A stretch of 35,180 bases of DNA, from the NCBI GenBank assembly GCA_905480285.1, contig CAJQPT010000315.1, positions 1 through 35,180 on the forward strand, given 5' to 3'. Source of the stretch: an uncultured bacterium (GTDB lineage: Bacteria > Planctomycetota > UBA1135 > GCA-002686595). Under the pieces are notes generated by a model that was not told the DNA's origin, did not search any database, and saw only the letters and a program-made list of their open reading frames with translations. Shown here one piece after another: positions 7,984 to 16,318 of the stretch. Position numbers and translations under genes: made by a program. The first letter of the stretch is position 1. The number at the start of each line of letters is the position of its first letter.

Positions 7984-8766
7984 TCAGATGACAAAGGTGA
8001 AGGCCAGCATTGCCGCGACAAACATGTACGAGGCAGCAGCCGTCACCTGGTGCATCGAGCCCTCTCCCGAGGCCTCAGCCGATCGCAACCAGGTCGTTGC
8101 GCAGCTCCACTCAGGCTGCGCCTGAGTGGGGGTCGCCATGGGGAGAGTCTCGAGAGAGATCCGGCCCGTGGCTTCGATCATCTCGGCCGTCGCGTTCCGC
8201 ACGTCGGCGGCGACCGGAGCGGCATGACGCGCCTCGACGCGCCGCCGCCGGATGATGATCGGCCGCTTACGGGCGACGGAGCGACTGCTCCGATCCTTGG
8301 CGGATCTGCCCGCGGCGGCGCGATGACCCGCAGCACGTCCGCACGACGTCGCTTCGGGGGTGCTGAGGAGAGCGGCGGCCCTGGGGGGGTGGGTCCGCAG
8401 CGTCCTGTCGAGGATGGCGAGCTCGCGGTCCTGGGAGGCGTTGAGATTGCGACCTCCGTTGGAGTGGCCGGGCCTCGAGAGCTGGCCGGGCCGGGAACCG
8501 TGCCGTTCGGCGCTCAGTTCGTTGGATGCGCCCTGGGCCCAGGCTCGATCCGTGAAGGCCGGCTCTTCGCTTTGCCCCGCAACTCCAGCGTCCGCTGCCT
8601 CGTCGTCCGTGATGCCAATCTCGCACCAGCGTCGCATCGCCGGGGTCGAGGGAGTGGAGTCATCCGCAGCATCCAGGGCCACCGGCGGGCCTCCAAAGAG
8701 GTCGTGCTGGAGGAGGGACGGTGCCTTGGGGGCGACGGGGAACGGTGAGCGAAGGAGGCGTGTCAT
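7984..8766 (-). CDS. Hypothetical protein with a C-terminal hydrophobic tail
   Basis: The 260-residue frame from ATG 8766 is not a family I recognise. It is preferred over the overlapping plus-strand frame because its third codon positions are mostly G or C, like neighbouring genes, while the plus-strand frame uses many A/T-ending codons. The N-terminal half is acidic and polar, the middle (about 160-200) is strongly basic (KRPIIIRRRRVEAR), and the last 20 residues (AAASYMFVAAMLAFTFVI) are hydrophobic, as in a tail-anchored membrane protein. Two cysteines occur far apart, with no metal motif. It is transcribed divergently from nadB. It could still be a spurious frame. Confidence 0.45.
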   Translation of the reverse strand: MTRLLRSPFPVAPKAPSLLQHDLFGGPPVALDAADDSTPSTPAMRRWCEIGITDDEAADAGVAGQSEEPAFTDRAWAQGASNELSAERHGSRPGQLSRPGHSNGGRNLNASQDRELAILDRTLRTHPPRAAALLSTPEATSCGRAAGHRAAAGRSAKDRSSRSVARKRPIIIRRRRVEARHAAPVAADVRNATAEMIEATGRISLETLPMATPTQAQPEWSCATTWLRSAEASGEGSMHQVTAAASYMFVAAMLAFTFVI

Positions 8767-8806
8767 GGCGGTTCGGGGCTGGAGTCGTCGGGAGCGGTTG
8801 AGCGCT

Positions 8807-8922
8807 CCCGAACGGGTGCCTAACCTAACCGAACCCTGAACCCGAACGGGTGCCGAACCTTGGTGTTTTGACTGACAGATACCTAACCGGCGGCAGGGGG
8901 AGGGGTTAGGTGGGCGTTAGGT
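8807..8922. promoter_or_regulatory. Cluster of CCTAACC/GGTTAGG motifs in a divergent spacer
   Basis: CCTAACC occurs at 8819-8825 and 8824-8830, ACCTAACC at 8881-8888, its exact inverse GGTTAGGT at 8904-8911, and GTTAGGT at 8916-8922. The pair at 8881-8911 is an 8-bp perfect inverted repeat. The 20-base block CCCGAACGGGTGCC-T-AACCT is also repeated at 8841 with one change. The cluster lies between the divergent minus-strand gene starting at 8766 and nadB at 8983, so it may be an operator region; this is an inference. Confidence 0.45.
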
Positions 8923-8982
8923 GTCTCTCGCGCGACCTTGATCTGGCCGTAATGGGGTAGAAACTGCTCGGATTCGTCTCGG

Positions 8983-10788
8983 TTGGACGCGATCCGGGGG
9001 CGGTGCGGGTCCAACGAGGCGGCACCCGAACTAGACTGTCGGGCCGCTTCTCCGTCGCCTCGTCGCTCGTCGAGGCGCCCGCACCTCTTGGAACAGCTCC
9101 GCCGCCTCGATCTAGACCGCTACCTGGTTCCGTTCTCACTGCGCCAGGTCCCGCAGTACCGCTATGACGTGGTGGTCCTCGGTACGGGGGTGGCGGGTTG
9201 TGTCACCGCTCTGGCCGCCGCGCGGGCGGGGGCCTCGGTGGCCGTGCTCGCCAAGGACAGCGTGGGGGTCACCAATACCTCCTGGGCCAGGGGCGGGGTG
9301 GCAGCGGTCCTAGGGGACGACGACACCTTCGGTGCCCACCTCGCAGACACCGTGGACGTGGGGTGCGGCCTCGTGGATGAGGGGGTGGCCCGCCGGGTCA
9401 TCGAGGGAGGCCCGGGTTCGGTGGCGCGGCTCGAGGCGCTCGGCGCCAGGTTCGACCGGGGGGAAGATGGCCGCCCTGACCTGTCCATGGAGGGCGGCCA
9501 TAGCCACGCCCGGATCCTCCATGCCCGGGGCGACTCCACCGGCAAGGAGATCCAGGGCACGCTCGGCCAGGCCATCGAGGACGCGCCGGGCATTGACGTG
9601 TTCACAGAGATGTTCGGGATCGACGTCTTGAGTGACGATTCCGGGCGCACCGTGGGGGTCCTCTGTCGCAATCACCGGGGGGAGCTCACGGCCTATGGCG
9701 CGTCCCAGGTGGTGCTGGCGACTGGCGGTGGCGGGCAGATCTATCGAGAGACGACCAACCCGACCATCGCGACGGGGGACGGCATGGCGATGGGGTTCCG
9801 TGCCGGCGCCGCCGTGCGGGACATGGAGTTCATCCAGTTTCACCCGACCTGCTTGTACATCGCCGGCGCGGCGCGCGTCCTGATCTCCGAGATCGTGCGG
9901 GGCGCTGGCGGCGTGCTCCGTGACAAGGACGGCGTTCGGTTCATGCCGGAGGTCCATCCCGAGGCCGAACTGGCCCCGCGGGACACGGTCAGCCGTGCGG
10001 TGTCGCGGCGGATGGCCGAGACCGGATCAACGAGCGTCGGGCTCGACCTGACGGACGTGGACCGGGACCCTCACCTGGCCTTCCCCAGCATCAGTCGGAT
10101 CTGTCGCTTCTTCGGGATCGACATCGCGAAGGACCCGATCCCCGTCCGCCCCGGCGCGCACTACATGATCGGGGGCCTTGCCGTCGACCCGTCCGGGCAG
10201 ACGTCGGTCCCCGGACTCTGGGCTGTCGGGGAGTCTGCGAGCACGGGCCTACACGGGGCGAATCGAATGGGCTCGAACTCTCTGCTGGAGGGCATGGTCC
10301 TGGGCGAGACGGTCGGCCGTTCCGCGGCGGTTGCAGCGGAGGTCGCCGGTCGACCGGAGATCCAGAGCGCCTCTCAACGCATCCGAGAGGACGCACCGTC
10401 GGGAGTGCAGGTGAACATCGCTGACCTGACCTATTCGCTGAAGTCACTCATGTGGCGTCAGATGGGAGTCGAGCGGTCCGCCGCTGGGATGGAGGGTGCG
10501 CTGGAGACGTTCGACTTCTGGGCCCGGGCGGTTCGATCGCTCCGCCTCGACGACGACCGATCCGTCGAGCTCGTCAACATGCTCACCGTGGCGCGCCTGT
10601 CGACCCTTGGCGCCTGCCACCGAACCGAGTCTCGCGGGACTCACTTCCGGAGCGACTATCCGTCCAGGGACGACGCTGACTGGCGCGTTCACATCGAGCA
10701 GGTACCCGAACGCATGGTTGAGATCATTCGCTCTGTCGAGCTGAAGCAGACCCCGGTGCAAACCACCGAGGGCGTCCCGGCACCTTGA
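8983..10788 (+). CDS. nadB: L-aspartate oxidase
   Basis: This is a flavoprotein that oxidises L-aspartate to iminoaspartate, the first step of de novo NAD synthesis. There is no upstream ATG. TTG 8983 gives 601 residues and TTG 9088 gives 566; the latter starts just before RYLVPFSLRQVPQYRYDVVV and fits the family N-terminus better. The FAD fold begins at VLGTGVAG (about residues 66-72). Other family marks are SWARGGVAAV (the usual QGGIA loop), EFIQFHPTCLY, and GANRMGSNSLLEGMVLGE. A C-terminal helical domain with SLKSLMWRQMGVERS and CHRTESRGTHFRSDYP completes it, the latter close to the conserved C-terminal signature. NadA is not adjacent. hflX follows after 13 bases, so the two are probably cotranscribed. 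Confidence 0.93.
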   Translation: MDAIRGRCGSNEAAPELDCRAASPSPRRSSRRPHLLEQLRRLDLDRYLVPFSLRQVPQYRYDVVVLGTGVAGCVTALAAARAGASVAVLAKDSVGVTNTSWARGGVAAVLGDDDTFGAHLADTVDVGCGLVDEGVARRVIEGGPGSVARLEALGARFDRGEDGRPDLSMEGGHSHARILHARGDSTGKEIQGTLGQAIEDAPGIDVFTEMFGIDVLSDDSGRTVGVLCRNHRGELTAYGASQVVLATGGGGQIYRETTNPTIATGDGMAMGFRAGAAVRDMEFIQFHPTCLYIAGAARVLISEIVRGAGGVLRDKDGVRFMPEVHPEAELAPRDTVSRAVSRRMAETGSTSVGLDLTDVDRDPHLAFPSISRICRFFGIDIAKDPIPVRPGAHYMIGGLAVDPSGQTSVPGLWAVGESASTGLHGANRMGSNSLLEGMVLGETVGRSAAVAAEVAGRPEIQSASQRIREDAPSGVQVNIADLTYSLKSLMWRQMGVERSAAGMEGALETFDFWARAVRSLRLDDDRSVELVNMLTVARLSTLGACHRTESRGTHFRSDYPSRDDADWRVHIEQVPERMVEIIRSVELKQTPVQTTEGVPAP

Positions 10789-10801
10789 AGGAGCGCATCT
10801 G

Positions 10802-12175
10802 ATGGGCGGCTCAGGATTCAGCACGGACCGCGCCAAGGAACGCCTGTTCACGTGTGGTGTTCTCCTCCCGGACCAGCCGCCGGAGAGCGACGGCCCGCTC
10901 TCCGAGGTCAAGGCCCTCGTCGAAGCGGCTGAAGCAGAGGTCGTGGGTGATGGGTTCACCCAGACGCGCAGCCGCCAGCACCCCGCCACGCTCTTCGGCA
11001 AGGGCAAGGTGGAGGAGATCGGAGAGGAGGCGAAGCGCCTCGAGGCCGACGGCATCGTTGTCGACAACGACCTCACTCCAGCCCAGGGACGCAACCTCGA
11101 GAAGGCGTGGTGCACGCGCGTGATCGATCGCTCGGAGCTGATCCTCGACATCTTCTCCCGTCGAGCCCAGACCCAGCAGGCGCGTCTACAGGTGGAGCTG
11201 GCCCAGAACATCTACCTCATGCCGCGTCTGCGCCGCATGTGGACGCACCTCGAGCGCATGGAGGGGGCCATCGGCACCCGCGGCCCCGGCGAGACGCAGC
11301 TGGAGACGGACAAGCGGCTCTTGAACAAGCGCATCACGGACCTGAAGCGAGAGCTTGGGGTCATCGAGCGCCGCAAGCAGCGCGAGGTGAGCGCCCGGGG
11401 CAGCGAGTTCGTGATCGGGCTCGTGGGGTACACGAATGCCGGCAAGTCGACCCTGCTGAACCGCCTCACGGGCTCCACCGAGTTTGCGGCGGACATGCCC
11501 TTCGCGACCCTGGATACCCGCACCCGCCGCTGGATCCTCCCGGACCGGCGAACGGTCCTGCTCTCCGACACCGTCGGCTTCCTCCAGCGCCTCCCTCACC
11601 ACCTCGTCGCGTCCTTCCATGCGACGCTCGAGGAGACCCTCCACGCGGACCTGATCCTGCACGTGGTGGACGCCTCCAATCCGGACGCGCATCACCAGAT
11701 GAACGCGGTGGACGAGGTCCTCGGAGACGTCTCCGGTCACCTCGCCCCTGACATCATCGTGCTCAACAAGGTGGACCGCGTCGGCGACCGTCTCGGGCTG
11801 GCGCTGCTCGACGGCGAGCTGCGCGATCGAGGGATCGAGGTGGTGCACGTGAGCGCTCACTCCGGCGAGGGCCTCGAGGGGCTGACCGACCTGGTGCGTC
11901 GGCGCCTGGACGATCGTTCGGGCCTCGTGGACGTGACCGCGCCGCCGGGGGACGGCCGTACCGTGGCGGTGGTCCGGGGGGCGGGGGCGGTCCTCGAGGA
12001 GGAGATCTCGGACGACGGGACCATCCGCATGCGGGTCCGCATGAGCCCGGGGGCTCTCGGGCTCATGAGGCGCAAGGCGGGCCCCGAGGCGACCTTCGCC
12101 GCCGCTGACGAGGCCGCAGGCGCGTGGCTCGGGTTGGCACAGGACTCCGAGAGTGACCAGATCGGTTCAAGCTGA
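10802..12175 (+). CDS. hflX: Ribosome-associated GTPase HflX
   Basis: A 457-residue protein starting at ATG 10802, with AAGGAG at 10788-10793 as one of the few good ribosome sites in the window; it overlaps the end of the nadB stop codon. The N-terminal HflX domain (about 15-200) has GKGKVEEI, VDNDLTPAQGRNLE and GPGETQLETDKR, all family signatures. The G domain follows with GYTNAGKS (209-216), SDTVGF (G3) and LNKVD (G4). HflX is known to bind 50S and 70S ribosomes, rescuing stalled ribosomes under stress. The C-terminal part is about 70 residues, typical for the family. Position after nadB does not suggest a special role. Confidence 0.96.
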   Translation: MGGSGFSTDRAKERLFTCGVLLPDQPPESDGPLSEVKALVEAAEAEVVGDGFTQTRSRQHPATLFGKGKVEEIGEEAKRLEADGIVVDNDLTPAQGRNLEKAWCTRVIDRSELILDIFSRRAQTQQARLQVELAQNIYLMPRLRRMWTHLERMEGAIGTRGPGETQLETDKRLLNKRITDLKRELGVIERRKQREVSARGSEFVIGLVGYTNAGKSTLLNRLTGSTEFAADMPFATLDTRTRRWILPDRRTVLLSDTVGFLQRLPHHLVASFHATLEETLHADLILHVVDASNPDAHHQMNAVDEVLGDVSGHLAPDIIVLNKVDRVGDRLGLALLDGELRDRGIEVVHVSAHSGEGLEGLTDLVRRRLDDRSGLVDVTAPPGDGRTVAVVRGAGAVLEEEISDDGTIRMRVRMSPGALGLMRRKAGPEATFAAADEAAGAWLGLAQDSESDQIGSS

Positions 12176-12233
12176 GACGGAGGGACGTGTCGACCAATGA
12201 CGGACGCGCCGAGCTTCACGGCGGGTGCCTGTC

Positions 12234-15200
12234 ATGCCTTTCCCCGACCCAGCCATACCCTCCAGGGGTCACCAGCCTCTGGGTGGTCCTCTGGGTGATC
12301 CTCTGGGTCAGCCTCCGGGCCAGCCTCCGTGCCAGCCTCACCCTCTGTCGGTGGGGGATGCCCAGCCCGGGCCCGGGGCGTCGGCTCGGCAGCCCTCAGG
12401 CGAGGAGGCCGAGGGCCCTCCTCTAGAGGACCACTCGGCCAGCAGCGAGGCCGCGGAGAACCAGCCACCGGAGGCAGAGGCCTCGGGGTCGGGATCCATG
12501 GCGACCGGCCTGACCCTGGCGACGTTCGCCACGGTGATGGCCTTTGTCCTGGTCACCGTTTGCACCTTTGTGCTCAGCGAGAAGAGCGCCCTGCGGCGAG
12601 CGGATGCCGCGCACTTTGGCGCGCTCGTGGACCAGGCCACGCTCTCCATGTCCGAGGACCTGGTCGGGGCCGCGATGGGGGATGAGCTGGTGGCGGACCG
12701 TCTCCGCCGATCCCTGCGGCAGGTCGCAGGCATCAGCGGCGTCCGCCGTGCTTCACTCATGGTGCCCGGGGTGGAGGAGGCGTGGACAGAACTCAGCCCC
12801 GAGTTCGAGGGCCGCCAGGGCGCCGAGCCGATCGCGCTGGATGGTCCTCAACGTCAGCTTGATCCGGACCGCCTGATCGTCAAGCGGACCTTCCGCGCGG
12901 CAGGGCAGGACCGGATCCAGGCGACGCTCTTCCTCGAGGCCGGTTATCCCGGCGTAGATCGCCGGATGCGCGATCTCATCGGGCTAGCGGGGCGCATCGT
13001 CGGGCTCTCGGCTCTCTTCCTCGCCTTCCTCCTCCCTGTGCTGACGAGGGTCTGCTTCCGTCCCCTGACCGAGATCGCCGAGGCCGCGCGGGTCGGGCTG
13101 GTCCCGGTTGAACCGACGCTCCCCAGCGAGCTACAGGCCATCGGCCGGCGTCTCGAGGACGACGCTGCGCTGATGTCGCAGCTCGCGGGAGAGCGTGATG
13201 AGGCCATGCGCGCGGCCCGGGCGGAGGTCGAGGAGAGTGAGTTCGCGGCAGCCCAGCTGCAGTCCCGGCTCACCGACGCGGTGAAGGAGGGGCGCCGTGG
13301 GCATCGCGCCAAGGAGGCGTTCGTGGCGAACATGAGCCATGAGGTGCGGACCCCCCTCCACTCGATTCTGGGGACGACCAGTCTGCTCGCGGAGACCGAG
13401 CTGGACGCGGAGCAGCAGGCCCTCGCGGATCGAGCGCTGGGTTCATCCAGGGCGCTCCTCTCGCTGGTCGACGACATCATGGAGCTGACCAGGTTCGACA
13501 CCCGATCGATCGAGCTGGAGTCCGCCGCCCTTGATGCCGGGAGCCTCCTAGAGGAGGTCGCCGAGCTGTCTGCCGACCTGGCGGCGGCGAAGGGGCTGAG
13601 CGTGACCACCTACGTGGACCCCGATGTCCCGTATCGCCTCATGGGGGATGAGGTTCGGATCCGTCAGGCCCTCATGCGCCTGGTCGATAACGCGATCAAG
13701 TTCACGGACTCTGGCGAGGTCACGCTCCAGGTGGCGACATCAACGGGCGAGGGTGGCTTCCCTGTCACCGTATTCAAGGTCTCGGATACGGGACTTGGGA
13801 TCGATGACCGGGAGCGTGCGCGTCTCTTCCAGGCGTTCGAGCAGCTGGACAAGTCGGACACCCGCAAGCACGGCGGCGTCGGCCTCGGGCTGGCCCTGGT
13901 GGCGCGGATCGCCCGCGCTGCGGGTGGTGAGATCAGGCTCGAGAGCCGCCAAGGGCATGGCTCGACCTTCACGCTGGCGCTGCCGCTGGAGCTGGGACCC
14001 CAGGCTGGGGACGGGGCGAGTCGCCGGCTCGAACCACGTCATCAGGGGGTCCGCGTGATGCTCGTGGACTCGAACCAGGAGGGCGCCGCGCTGCTTGCGC
14101 GAATGCTCGAGGAGAGCGGCGCCGAGGTTCAGATCGAGCACAGCGCATACAGCGCGTTCGAGTCGCTCCTTCAAGAGGGGCGTGACGTGGTGCTGGTCGA
14201 CCCGCGTGTCACGGGGAGCGAGGCGCTGTTCGAAGCCGTGGAGCAGGGCGACGCGCGGGTCGAGATCAAGGTCGGCCTGATCACGCCTCCCAACGCGATC
14301 AGGAGCCAACTTCAACCAGCGTTCCGCGGCGCGCGCGCCTCGGCGCGGCGCCCGCTTTCACGGGGCGGGCTGCTCGAGCTGGTGGACAAGGCGCTGGGCC
14401 GGGAAGCTCAGGCGGAGAGCCCCAAGGCGACTGCCAAGCCCGAGAGCCTCATCAACACCGACATTCGCGGCCGCCTCCGGATCCTCCTCGTGGAGGACAA
14501 CCAGGCGAACCAGCAGCTGGTGCAGTACCTGCTCGGCCGACGTGGCTACAACGTTGACGTCGCGTCCAACGGGATGATCGCGGTGGAGGCCGCGACTCGA
14601 GTTCGCTACGACGCCATCTTGATGGACTGCCAGATGCCGGAGATGGACGGGTATGAGGCCACCCGACGGATCCGTACGATCGAGAGAATGGACCGCCGCC
14701 GGACCCCGATCCTGGCCATGACGGCGAGCATCCTCGAGGGGGATCGCGACAAGTGCCTTGAGGTTGGCATGGACGACACGATCGGCAAGCCCTTCCAGCC
14801 GAAGGAGATGATGGCCTGGCTTGAGCACTGGCTGCTCGCCGCATCGCGGGCGCGCCAGTCCGACGACCACGACGAGGACTTCGGTGTCCCCGTGGAGTCG
14901 AGGCCCAAGCCTCTCTCGGTGATGGAGGTCTTCGGCGCCACCGATGAGTCCGTGCTCGATGACGAGGGGGCCGAGGCTAGCGAGGATCAGGATCCGGCCC
15001 AGGATCCGGCCCAGGATCCGGCCCAGGAGCCAGCCCAGGAGCCAGCCCAGGAGCCAGCCCAGGAGCCTGTCGGAGCGCTCCCCGGAGAGGGCGGCCCGGA
15101 TGCGTCAGCGGGCAGCGGCCACTCATCGGTCACGTCCGGGGCTGCCGATGCCGCGTCTGGAAGCCTCGCCCCGGAGCGCAAGACGCCCAACTTTACGGCG

Positions 15201-15566
15201 GTGACCGACATCCTTGATGTGAGCATCCTGGAGCCGCTCTTCGAGGACGAAGACGGTCGGGACCTGGCGCTCGAGCTCGTGGGGTCATTCCTCGACATGG
15301 CGCCAGCGCTGGTGAAGGACATGGAGGACGCCCTGGAAGAGGACGACCTCGAGGCTTGCGCGAGCGTGGCTCATCGCTTCGTGTCCACCAGCGGCACGGT
15401 CGGAGCGGTTCATCTTGCTCGCCTCCTGAAGCAGATCGAGGAGCAGGCCAAGGCCGGCAGCGCGGGCGATGCCGCCACGCTGCTCGTCACGTGTCATCAG
15501 CAGGTCGATCTCGCTGGGGAGGCGCTCCGTACGGCGCTCGCCGGCGAAGCGTCGTCCTCTCCGTGA
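12234..15566 (+). CDS. Membrane hybrid histidine kinase with two receiver domains and an HPt domain
   Basis: From ATG 12234 there are 1,110 residues. A GTG lies at 12225, and ATG 12498 would remove a proline-rich leader that is encoded by a 12-bp repeat. Domains in order: TM1 (about 91-111), a periplasmic sensor region, TM2 (about 250-272), coiled coil, HisKA with phospho-acceptor H369 (ANMSHEVRTPL), an HATPase domain (DNAIKFT, DTGLGI, GGVGLGLAL), a first receiver with D656 (LVDPR) that lacks a clear switch Thr and invariant Lys, a canonical second receiver (VEDNQ, D798 in LMDCQMPEMDGYEA, KPF), a DPAQ/EPAQ repeat linker, and a C-terminal HPt domain with H1047. The layout predicts a phosphorelay to an unlinked response regulator, since no output domain or regulator gene is nearby. 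The signal is unknown. Confidence 0.93.
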   Translation: MPFPDPAIPSRGHQPLGGPLGDPLGQPPGQPPCQPHPLSVGDAQPGPGASARQPSGEEAEGPPLEDHSASSEAAENQPPEAEASGSGSMATGLTLATFATVMAFVLVTVCTFVLSEKSALRRADAAHFGALVDQATLSMSEDLVGAAMGDELVADRLRRSLRQVAGISGVRRASLMVPGVEEAWTELSPEFEGRQGAEPIALDGPQRQLDPDRLIVKRTFRAAGQDRIQATLFLEAGYPGVDRRMRDLIGLAGRIVGLSALFLAFLLPVLTRVCFRPLTEIAEAARVGLVPVEPTLPSELQAIGRRLEDDAALMSQLAGERDEAMRAARAEVEESEFAAAQLQSRLTDAVKEGRRGHRAKEAFVANMSHEVRTPLHSILGTTSLLAETELDAEQQALADRALGSSRALLSLVDDIMELTRFDTRSIELESAALDAGSLLEEVAELSADLAAAKGLSVTTYVDPDVPYRLMGDEVRIRQALMRLVDNAIKFTDSGEVTLQVATSTGEGGFPVTVFKVSDTGLGIDDRERARLFQAFEQLDKSDTRKHGGVGLGLALVARIARAAGGEIRLESRQGHGSTFTLALPLELGPQAGDGASRRLEPRHQGVRVMLVDSNQEGAALLARMLEESGAEVQIEHSAYSAFESLLQEGRDVVLVDPRVTGSEALFEAVEQGDARVEIKVGLITPPNAIRSQLQPAFRGARASARRPLSRGGLLELVDKALGREAQAESPKATAKPESLINTDIRGRLRILLVEDNQANQQLVQYLLGRRGYNVDVASNGMIAVEAATRVRYDAILMDCQMPEMDGYEATRRIRTIERMDRRRTPILAMTASILEGDRDKCLEVGMDDTIGKPFQPKEMMAWLEHWLLAASRARQSDDHDEDFGVPVESRPKPLSVMEVFGATDESVLDDEGAEASEDQDPAQDPAQDPAQEPAQEPAQEPAQEPVGALPGEGGPDASAGSGHSSVTSGAADAASGSLAPERKTPNFTAVTDILDVSILEPLFEDEDGRDLALELVGSFLDMAPALVKDMEDALEEDDLEACASVAHRFVSTSGTVGAVHLARLLKQIEEQAKAGSAGDAATLLVTCHQQVDLAGEALRTALAGEASSSP
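12273..12344 (+). repeat. In-frame 12-bp tandem array at the kinase N-terminus
   Basis: Six units resembling CAGCCTCTGGGT run from 12273 to 12344 and encode a Gly/Pro/Leu/Gln leader. If translation really starts at ATG 12498 this array would be an untranslated leader repeat instead. Confidence 0.8.
14991..15062 (+). repeat. In-frame 12-bp tandem array in the receiver-HPt linker
   Basis: Three copies of GATCCGGCCCAG are followed by three of GAGCCAGCCCAG and a partial seventh. They encode DPAQ then EPAQ repeats, a flexible acidic proline-rich linker before the HPt domain. Copies of each version are contiguous, as expected for recent tandem duplication. Confidence 0.95.
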
Positions 15567-15600
15567 GACTCCGGCGGAGACCCACCCGACGTGACCGCCA

Positions 15601-15615
15601 GGCCGCGGCGCGGCC
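15601..15615. terminator. Small hairpin between convergent genes
   Basis: GGCCGC-GGC-GCGGCC forms a 6-bp perfect stem between the end of the kinase gene and the end of the LysM gene. There is no T-tract on either side, so a terminator role is tentative. Confidence 0.25.
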
Positions 15616-15652
15616 ATTGACTTCAGTCAGTGGCTCCAGCCAGTGACTCCCG

Positions 15653-16141
15653 TCAGCGCCTCTGGAAAAGGACCGCGGGGTCGGGGAGCAGCAAGACGTC
15701 ACCGCTCTTGATGGCGTCGACGCTCTTCAGGTCGTTGTAGTCCGCCACCGCCTTGACGACCGACGAGAGGGGTCGGACCTCGTAGTGCGTCTGGCAGATC
15801 AGGCCCAAAGCGTCGTTGGGCTGGACGATGTAGCGCGCGTCCGAGGGGACCGGCCGGGGCTCGGGCGCCGGCGGGGCATCGATGATGGGAGGAGGTGCCG
15901 GGACCAATGTTTCGGGGCGTCGGAGCGGCTCAGCGCCGCTGGGGCGGCCCAGGACCAGGAGGTCCCAGGCCTCGCCCTCAACCGTCGCGTCTGTCCCGGA
16001 GCCTGATCCCTCCACGGCGCCCCAGGCGTCCTCTCGGTCGGTGCCCGCAGGCGGGCGCAGGGGCCCGCTATTTCGACTCTGCCACTCGCCGGCGAGGATC
16101 AGCAGCGCGCCGAGGATCAGGAGGGGGATGAGGGTTCGCAT
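15653..16141 (-). CDS. Single-pass membrane protein with a LysM domain
   Basis: The 162-residue protein from ATG 16141 begins with a hydrophobic segment, TLIPLLILGALLILAGE, acting as a signal anchor. A proline-rich low-complexity region covers about 30-100. The C-terminus (about 102-157) is a LysM-type domain: RYIVQPNDALGLICQTHY, an alanine-containing helix (VVKAVADYNDLKSVD) and IKSGDVLLLP. LysM binds peptidoglycan or related glycans, so the protein probably tethers something to the cell wall from the inner membrane. It lies 177 bases downstream of secDF on the same strand, separated by a strong hairpin, so it may be transcribed separately or at a reduced level. Confidence 0.88.
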   Translation of the reverse strand: MRTLIPLLILGALLILAGEWQSRNSGPLRPPAGTDREDAWGAVEGSGSGTDATVEGEAWDLLVLGRPSGAEPLRRPETLVPAPPPIIDAPPAPEPRPVPSDARYIVQPNDALGLICQTHYEVRPLSSVVKAVADYNDLKSVDAIKSGDVLLLPDPAVLFQRR

Positions 16142-16257
16142 GGGGAGACCGCCCCATTGTGGCGGACGAGTTCATTGTGGCGGTCGGGTGGGGATCGAAT
16201 CCAGCCCCCACCCTCGCATGCGGCGTCCCTCCAGCTTGCCCCGGCCCTCAAATGGCT

Positions 16258-16294
16258 GCGGGGCGCCCCCTCCATCAAGGAAGGGGCGCCCCGC
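16258..16294 (-). terminator. Strong GC hairpin after secDF
   Basis: GCGGGGCGCCCC (16258-16269) and GGGGCGCCCCGC (16283-16294) form a perfect 12-bp stem, with a TCC/GGA extension in the loop. It lies 24 bases past the secDF stop codon. The minus-strand continuation is AGCCATTTGAGG, which lacks a proper T-tract, so it could be a weak terminator, an RNA 3' end stabiliser or an attenuator before the LysM gene. Confidence 0.5.
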
Positions 16295-16318
16295 TTGGCT
16301 CCTCGAGCAGGGCCGCGA

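Noticed and set aside
7843-8748. A 301-codon plus-strand open frame opposite the hypothetical gene at 7984-8766
   Set aside because: Many codons end in A or T at its start, unlike neighbours, and there is no domain or signal; the minus-strand frame has better codon use.
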